Positions 59,203 to 64,000 of a stretch of DNA of 64,000 bases are shown piece by piece. How positions within the stretch are numbered: position 1 is the first letter of the stretch; each line of letters opens with the position of its first letter. The notes beneath the pieces are model-generated. The model worked only from the letters and a program-made list of their open reading frames with translations, was not told where the DNA came from and searched no databases. This DNA comes from CBDCNP01 sp965222425 (lineage in GTDB: Bacteria > Acidobacteriota > Vicinamibacteria > Marinacidobacterales > DATDRI01): the NCBI GenBank assembly GCA_965222425.1, contig CBDCTW010000018.1, positions 1-64,000 of the forward strand, in the 5' to 3' direction. The position numbers were made by a program, and so were the translations under genes.

Positions 59203-60315
59203 ATGAGCTCACGCAACGGATCTACCCGCGCTCGAGACGAGATCGTGATCGGCCGGCGACAACCCGACGATGAGGAAGCGCTCGAGCGGATGTACCGAGA
59301 GGTCTTTGGCGCGGAGGCCGCGCGACTCAACCGCGAGCGCTGGCAGTGGCAATACCGGGAAAACCCTCATTGCCCTGCCGAGGGTCCCGAGATCTGGGTG
59401 GCCAAGGAGGCCAAGGAGGGTGGGGAGGTTCTAGGGCAGTACGCATCCATGCCGGTCCGTCTCAAGGTCAAAGACCATATCGTGCGCGCATCCTGGGGCA
59501 TGGACGTGATGGTGCGCTCTTCGCTCCAAAGAAAGGGAGTGGGCTCCCGCTTGTTCTTGTATTGGGACCAGAATGTCGAGGCATCTTTGGGCCTCGGGCT
59601 TTCGCTCGCTTCTTACACTCTTTTTCAAAAACTCCGATGGCATGACGTGGGTCCGGTACCTTGCTATACGCGCATTCTCGATCCCGGCCTGCTCTTCGCG
59701 CGCCGGATCGGATCCTTCCCGGCACGGCTTGCCTCTCCAGTTGCCAAAACCGCTTTGGCGCTCGCGTTTCCGGCCCGCGGTGGGAAAGCCTCCGGAAAAG
59801 AGGTCAACGTGCAGCCGCTCGAACGGCCGTTTGGTGACGGCTTCGATCGTCTGTGGGATAAGGCGTCCCCAGACTTCGATTTCATCGCCGAACGAAAAGC
59901 GGCTTACTTGGAATGGAAGTACCATCGTGCCCCCCAGGTGTCTTACGAGATCTTTCAGGCGCTCGGCGACGGGGGGGTGGCCGGCTTCATCGTTCTCCGC
60001 GCCGCGGAGGCGGGCGGTGTTCGACTCGGGCTGGTCGTAGACTTGTTCGCGCACCCGGAAGATCGGGCGGTGCTGGACGCGCTACTCGATCGTGCCGCGG
60101 AGTGGGGACGAGAGAATCGAGTGGCGCGGCTTCAGATTTTCACTTTCGATCAACGCCTTGCGCGGCGACTTCGGTACAAGGGCTTTTTCGAGATTGGGAG
60201 CCCCATGCAGTTCTGCTTGCGGATCCGCAAGGAGTATGCGGGCGAGGCCTTTTTTCGTGACACCTCTCGTTGGCACGTCGCGTTTGGCGATTCCGATCAG
60301 GATCGACAGCAATGA
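59203..60315 (+). CDS. GNAT-family acyltransferase, two-domain type
   Basis: A 370-residue protein. The N-terminal GNAT domain shows QPDDEEALERMYREVFG, WVAKEAKEGGEVLGQYASMP and, for acyl-CoA binding, MVRSSLQRKGVGSRLFLYWD (R-x-x-G-x-G-type). The second half (from about 205) looks like a second, degenerate GNAT fold with DKASPDFDFIAERKAAYLEW and WKYHRAP, a pattern seen in proteins of exopolysaccharide clusters. Start of an operon: its TGA overlaps the ATG of the deacetylase. Substrate unknown, probably a sugar or peptide at the surface. Confidence 0.75.
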   Translation: MSSRNGSTRARDEIVIGRRQPDDEEALERMYREVFGAEAARLNRERWQWQYRENPHCPAEGPEIWVAKEAKEGGEVLGQYASMPVRLKVKDHIVRASWGMDVMVRSSLQRKGVGSRLFLYWDQNVEASLGLGLSLASYTLFQKLRWHDVGPVPCYTRILDPGLLFARRIGSFPARLASPVAKTALALAFPARGGKASGKEVNVQPLERPFGDGFDRLWDKASPDFDFIAERKAAYLEWKYHRAPQVSYEIFQALGDGGVAGFIVLRAAEAGGVRLGLVVDLFAHPEDRAVLDALLDRAAEWGRENRVARLQIFTFDQRLARRLRYKGFFEIGSPMQFCLRIRKEYAGEAFFRDTSRWHVAFGDSDQDRQQ

Positions 60316-61265
60316 CCAGGGTTCTGCTCGGCGTCGACACCGAGGCCGATGACCAATGGAGCGCGGCAGGACGTGACAAGCTCGCGCTTCGCAACATCGC
60401 CGAGCTTCCGCGTCTACAGAAACTGTGCGATCAGTATGGCGTTCGACCCACCTATCTCGTCACCTATGAAGTCGCCAAGGACCCCGAAAGCCGTTCGGTT
60501 CTCCGGGGCCTTGCCAGGGAAGGACGCTGCGAGATCGGCTCTCACCACCACCCGTGGACAACACCCCCGCCGAGCGACGGTCATCTCTTTCCACTCAATC
60601 TGAATCTGGAGCAATTTCGTTCTCAGCTCCGCGCCTTGACTGAAGCGGTCGGGGAAGTGACGGGAGAGTCTCCGGTCTCCTACCGTTCCGGCCGCAACGG
60701 TTTTGCCGGGTCGCATGTCGAGGCCTTGGAGTCGGAAGCGTATACGGTGGATTCGAGCGTCGATCCGTTCTTCAACGAGCGGACGAAAGGAGGACCTTCT
60801 TTCGCCGGTGCCCGGCTCGAACCCTACTTTGTCAGCGGCGAGGATCCGCGTCGTGCGGGGCCGAGTCGACTCCTCGAGATACCGGTCACCAGTGCTCTCA
60901 ATCGAAGGTTGCCGCATCGGTTGGAAGCGGCCTACGCGGATTTCACTCCCGCTTATACCTTCCGTCGGGTGCTGCGACTTCTCCGTATCGTCCGACCGAT
61001 ATGGCTGCGACCGTCCTATTCGAAGACCGAGGACATGTTGTGGCTCGCCGATCACCTTCTGCAATCTAAGATGCCGGTGGCTAACATCATTTTCCACTCG
61101 AGCGAATTGATCCCAGGAGGAAGCCCGTACAACAGCACCGAGGAGGACGTCGAGATTTTCTACGAGAAGCTATCGACACTCCTCCGTTTCTTTGCCGAGA
61201 AGGGCGTGGAGGGAAGGACCTTCCGGGAGTTTCACGACGAGTGGGTAGCGGGAGAGCGGGCTTGA
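60312..61265 (+). CDS. polysaccharide-deacetylase-family (NodB-like) protein
   Basis: 317 residues from ATG 60312 (ATGA overlap with upstream gene). VLLGVDTEADDQWS has the catalytic/metal Asp pair position of the NodB domain, CEIGSHHHPWTTPPP carries the His pair metal ligands (H-x-x-x-H-like), SYRSGRNGFAGSHVEALESE holds the Arg, and IIFHSSELIPGG the late His. It belongs to the larger, divergent carbohydrate-esterase-4-like family seen with glycosyltransferases in exopolysaccharide clusters. Probably trims acetyl groups from an intermediate. Confidence 0.8.
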   Translation: MTRVLLGVDTEADDQWSAAGRDKLALRNIAELPRLQKLCDQYGVRPTYLVTYEVAKDPESRSVLRGLAREGRCEIGSHHHPWTTPPPSDGHLFPLNLNLEQFRSQLRALTEAVGEVTGESPVSYRSGRNGFAGSHVEALESEAYTVDSSVDPFFNERTKGGPSFAGARLEPYFVSGEDPRRAGPSRLLEIPVTSALNRRLPHRLEAAYADFTPAYTFRRVLRLLRIVRPIWLRPSYSKTEDMLWLADHLLQSKMPVANIIFHSSELIPGGSPYNSTEEDVEIFYEKLSTLLRFFAEKGVEGRTFREFHDEWVAGERA

Positions 61266-62392
61266 GAATCTGCATGGTAACGCCCCATTTGCCACCCGAT
61301 CTTGCCGCCAACGCGCTTCTCCCGCAGTTGCTCGGGGACGGTTTAGCTGCACGCGGGCACCAAGTGAGCTTTGTCGCTTTTCGACCTCGACACGGAGAGC
61401 CGGTGAACTCGGACGTCGTGTATATCGACCGGCCCGCCACTCAAGGTTGGAGTAAGACCCTCAGGCTTGCCCAGCTATCGACCGCTGCGGAAGTCTTTTT
61501 CAAGGCGCGGAAGCCCATCTCCCAGGCGGATGTGGTTCACGTGCATAGCAACACGTTCATGAACCAGGTCTCGGCTGCCTTGGCTTCGCAGCGCGGACGG
61601 CCGTTTATCCTCACGCACTATGGGACCGAGATCTGGCACTTTCGTCGCAAGCATCCGGTCGATCCGTTCCTTTGGATGAATCAACGTGCGGCGCATGTGA
61701 CCTACTACAGCCGGCGCCTATTGGAGCGGTCGATCGAATTGGGAGTGGCGCCGGCCAAGCGGTCGGTAGTCTATCCGCCGGTGGATCGAGCTTTTCGCGT
61801 CGTCGAGGTGGAAGACCGCGAGAAAAAGCGGCGCGAGCTGGGTGCCGACTCCGGTCCTTTGATCCTGAATGTCAAGAGACTCCATCCACTGGCCGGTCAG
61901 CGTTACCTGATCGAGGCGATGCCTGAGATTTTACAAAAATGTCCTTCCGCGAAGTTGTGGATCGCCGGCGAGGGTGAGTCGCGTGCCGAGCTGGAAGCAC
62001 TCATCGCGGAGAAAGAGTTGGCCCGGGCGGTTAAGCTTTTGGGACAGGTGGACAATCAAGAGCTGGCTGAATACTACACGGCGGCGGATCTCTTCGTGTT
62101 GCCGTCCGTGCTCGAAGCCTTCCCCACCGTGGCGGCGGAATCTCTCGCGTCGGGTACGCCGGTCGTCTCCGCGGAGCATCCGGGCGGCACGGAGTTGAAG
62201 GAGCTGTTCCCCGACGACGTGCAACTCGTTCCGCTGCGCGACCCAGCCGCCTTGGCACGGGAGGTCCTGGCGGCGATTTCCGCACCACGCCGCTGCACGG
62301 CGGAAACCTTGCGGCACATTGAAGAACGATTCCGCCCCGAGGCCGCGTTGGAAACATACTTGAGTCTCTACAAAGAGGCGGCTGGCGGCTGA
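61262..62392 (+). CDS. family 4 glycosyltransferase
   Basis: A GT-B glycosyltransferase of about 376 residues. RICMVTPHLPPDLAANALLP, LTHYGTEIWHFRRKHPVDPF, ILNVKRLHPLAGQRYLIEAM, GEGESRAELEALIAEKEL and the acidic motif LFVLPSVLEAFPTVAAESLA (EX7E). TTG 61262 overlaps the stop of the deacetylase; ATG 61274 is an alternative. Third gene of the GNAT-deacetylase operon. Confidence 0.9.
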   Translation: MRICMVTPHLPPDLAANALLPQLLGDGLAARGHQVSFVAFRPRHGEPVNSDVVYIDRPATQGWSKTLRLAQLSTAAEVFFKARKPISQADVVHVHSNTFMNQVSAALASQRGRPFILTHYGTEIWHFRRKHPVDPFLWMNQRAAHVTYYSRRLLERSIELGVAPAKRSVVYPPVDRAFRVVEVEDREKKRRELGADSGPLILNVKRLHPLAGQRYLIEAMPEILQKCPSAKLWIAGEGESRAELEALIAEKELARAVKLLGQVDNQELAEYYTAADLFVLPSVLEAFPTVAAESLASGTPVVSAEHPGGTELKELFPDDVQLVPLRDPAALAREVLAAISAPRRCTAETLRHIEERFRPEAALETYLSLYKEAAGG

Positions 62393-62408
62393 GGTTCAAA
62401 CACGAGCC

Positions 62409-63779
62409 TTGAAGTTTTTCGGACCCTTCCAAGAAAGAGCCGAGCTCCTGTTGGCTATCCTGCTGCTGGCGTCGCTCGTGCTGGTAACTCCCCGCATCGC
62501 GGAATCGGACGCGGTAGAGTATTTTTCCTACTTGCACTCGATCCTCTTCGACCGGGATCTCGATTTCACCAACGAGTACACGTACTTTTATCAGGAGGAC
62601 CCCGAAGGCCGCCAAGGCTTCAAGGAGACGTTTCTCGATCGAGAAACCCCCACCGGGCTCAAGAACAATTTCGGCCCCATCGGCACGGCATTGCTTTGGA
62701 CACCGTTCTATCTGGTGGCCCACGCGAGTACTTCGGTGGCACGCGCGTTCGGTGCCGAGGTCGAGCCCGATGGTCTTTCGCGTCCCTATCGATTGGCGGT
62801 GACACTGGCCTCGGCGATCTATGGATCGATAGGTCTCTTTCTCTCCTACCGGCTGGCACGTCGCTACGCGGATGCGGAAGCTTGTTTCCTGGCAGTCGTG
62901 GGATTGTGGTGGGCGACCCCGGTGGCGTTCTATATGTACATCGCCCCGGGCATGAGCCATGCGGCTTCGCTCTTTGCGGCCGCACTTTTTTTCAGCCTCT
63001 GGCCGTGGGCGATGGGGGGCTCGTTAGGACGGTGGGCACTGTGGGGTGCTTCGGCCGGACTCATGGCGTTGGTTCGCGAGCAAGACGGTTTGTTCGCGGT
63101 GGCTGCGCTTCTGGCAGTACTGTCGCCGCGGCTCGAGGCGGATCTATCGGGTCGTGTAAAGAGGGTCTTGGCCTTCGGTGCCACCGCTTTTGTCGTTTTT
63201 TTGCCGCAGCTACTCGTATACCAGATCCTCTATGGTCGTCCCGCTCCATCACCGCACGTTGCAAACAAGATGTATTGGAGCTCGCCCCACTTCTTCAAGG
63301 TGCTGTTCTCGAGCGAGCACGGCCTGCTGTTCTGGAGCCCGTTGCTGGTGCTCTTTTTCGTGGGGGCGGTACTTCTCTTTCGACGAGAAGTCGGCGCGGG
63401 CTCCGTGCTTGCGGTGAGTTTCCTGTCTCAGGTTTACATCTCGGGAGCGGTGGATTCGTGGACCATGGCCGGAGCCTTCGGCGCCCGGCGTTTCGTCGCC
63501 GCGACGGTCATCTTCGCGGTTTGGGGTGCGCTGGTAATGGAGTCTCTTCGTCCTTTCCTCCGGCGAGCCGGCTTTTATGCCGCAGTGGGTATCTTCATCG
63601 TCTGGAACCTCTCGCTGATGGTTCAGTTTGGACTGGGGCTGATGAATCGTGACCGGATCGTTTGGGGAGAAGTCCTCCACAATCACGTTTACGAAGTGCC
63701 TCCCCGCATCATCTCGGTAATCGGGCGTTACTTCACGGGACGGGAAGAGCTCTCCGGCGGTGGGCGGGAGGAGCCGTGA
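62409..63779 (+). CDS. polytopic membrane protein, GT-C-like
   Basis: A 456-residue protein with about 10 hydrophobic segments and a large first loop containing ESDAVEYFSYLHSILFDRDL and then DLDFTNEYTYFYQEDPEG, the acidic pattern of dolichyl-phosphate-sugar transferase-like (GT-C) proteins. WTPFYLVAHAS and GMSHAASLFAAALFFSLWPW follow. Similar proteins of marine and soil bacteria are unnamed. Start TTG 62409. Its TGA overlaps the GTG of the next gene. Likely moves or builds part of the surface glycan. Confidence 0.65.
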   Translation: MKFFGPFQERAELLLAILLLASLVLVTPRIAESDAVEYFSYLHSILFDRDLDFTNEYTYFYQEDPEGRQGFKETFLDRETPTGLKNNFGPIGTALLWTPFYLVAHASTSVARAFGAEVEPDGLSRPYRLAVTLASAIYGSIGLFLSYRLARRYADAEACFLAVVGLWWATPVAFYMYIAPGMSHAASLFAAALFFSLWPWAMGGSLGRWALWGASAGLMALVREQDGLFAVAALLAVLSPRLEADLSGRVKRVLAFGATAFVVFLPQLLVYQILYGRPAPSPHVANKMYWSSPHFFKVLFSSEHGLLFWSPLLVLFFVGAVLLFRREVGAGSVLAVSFLSQVYISGAVDSWTMAGAFGARRFVAATVIFAVWGALVMESLRPFLRRAGFYAAVGIFIVWNLSLMVQFGLGLMNRDRIVWGEVLHNHVYEVPPRIISVIGRYFTGREELSGGGREEP

Positions 63780-64000
63780 TCTCGGAGTACTTACTCTCGC
63801 TGGCGCGATGCCCGGTCTGCATCGAGGCGTCGCGCACCGCGTCAGCCGGGGTGGACAGCTCGTGCCGCGAGGCGGTCGAGGCTCTAGGACACCTCGAAAG
63901 GCCTGACCACGCTCTATGCTTGGCGCACTATCCTGCGATGTGGAAATGTCCCGACGGTATCGTGTCAAAGAGGACCCTGACACTCGATGAGGGTGGAGCG
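63776..64000 (+). CDS. unknown Cys-containing protein, N-terminal part (runs off the window)
   Basis: 75 codons, open to the window edge, from GTG 63776 overlapping the upstream TGA. SEYLLSLARCPVCIEASRTA opens with a Cys-x2-Cys pair and further Cys at SSC, LCL and WKCPDG, which suggests a metal-binding small domain, as in Trm112-like or zinc-ribbon starts of some enzymes. Not enough sequence for a family. Part of the operon starting at 59203. Confidence 0.5.
   Translation, partial: MISEYLLSLARCPVCIEASRTASAGVDSSCREAVEALGHLERPDHALCLAHYPAMWKCPDGIVSKRTLTLDEGGA

Noticed and set aside
1..64000. tRNA, rRNA, tmRNA or riboswitch genes
   Set aside because: All intergenic stretches were read for cloverleaf-like T-loops and known leader motifs; none convincing.

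Overview
This window looks like the replication-origin region of a diderm (Gram-negative type) bacterium of moderately high GC content. The gene order parB-parA / rsmG-jag-yidC-yidD-rnpA-rpmH / dnaA-dnaN-gyrB-gyrA is the classic bacterial origin neighbourhood. Lipoprotein signals, a GlmS/GlmU pathway, heptosyltransferase-like and nonulosonic-acid genes and a TolC-RND export system point to an outer membrane. The mix (ClpC with a UVR-like middle region, YvcK, TPR lipoproteins, sulfatase-like lipoprotein) would fit an environmental Acidobacteriota-like or deep-branching lineage, but I cannot fix the phylum from this sequence.

Layout. 1-1050: parB start, parA and a parS site 15/16 identical to the consensus. 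1080-2990: a structured GC-rich repeat, a free-standing LAGLIDADG-like ORF whose catalytic Asp is Ser, and a complete 1400-bp IS256-family element with 25-bp ends and a 9-bp target duplication that falls on the rsmG stop codon. 2982-6725: minus-strand rsmG-jag-yidC-yidD-rnpA-rpmH with a good promoter. 7077-14914: dnaA (broken by two +1 frameshifts as given), an AT-rich DnaA-box region taken as oriC, dnaN, gyrB, gyrA. 14992-26194: two lipoproteins, UvrD/PcrA helicase, an AT-rich island of about 1.3 kb, glmS, a GlmU with a decayed uridylyltransferase half, yvcK, a TPR protein, a leucine-dehydrogenase-type pseudogene and rsmI.

The AT-rich island (about 18843-20117) lies between intact glmS and a second, diverged copy of the last 13 codons of glmS. 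It holds an intact secreted cysteine-repeat protein, a second related protein broken by one TAG, and a helix-turn-helix-like relic broken by one TGA. This is the strongest candidate in the window for something undescribed: a glmS-targeting element or cargo spot with small secreted Cys-repeat proteins.

26398-50011 is dominated by cell-surface glycan genes: GT2, SDR and DegT aminotransferase; GT4, GT9 and a flippase; then a tightly overlapping operon of two NeuB-like synthases, an SpsF-like and a fused NeuA-PseG protein, an SDR, two polytopic (GT39-like) membrane proteins, a Na+/H+ antiporter and alanine racemase. Together they probably make, activate, transfer and export a nonulosonic-acid-containing surface polysaccharide. 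A sulfatase-fold lipoprotein with Thr at the nucleophile position and ClpC sit in the middle.

50012-57708 is a rearranged zone: Nudix relics, an intact Nudix hydrolase, and a Cu/Ag-type cusCBA efflux operon that is flanked by an approximately 88-bp direct duplication of the 5-prime end of the downstream rhomboid gene, so the operon looks inserted. 57638-64000: rhomboid protease, two small membrane proteins, then an overlapping operon of GNAT protein, polysaccharide deacetylase, GT4, polytopic membrane protein and a partial Cys-containing protein. No tRNA, rRNA or CRISPR array was seen.
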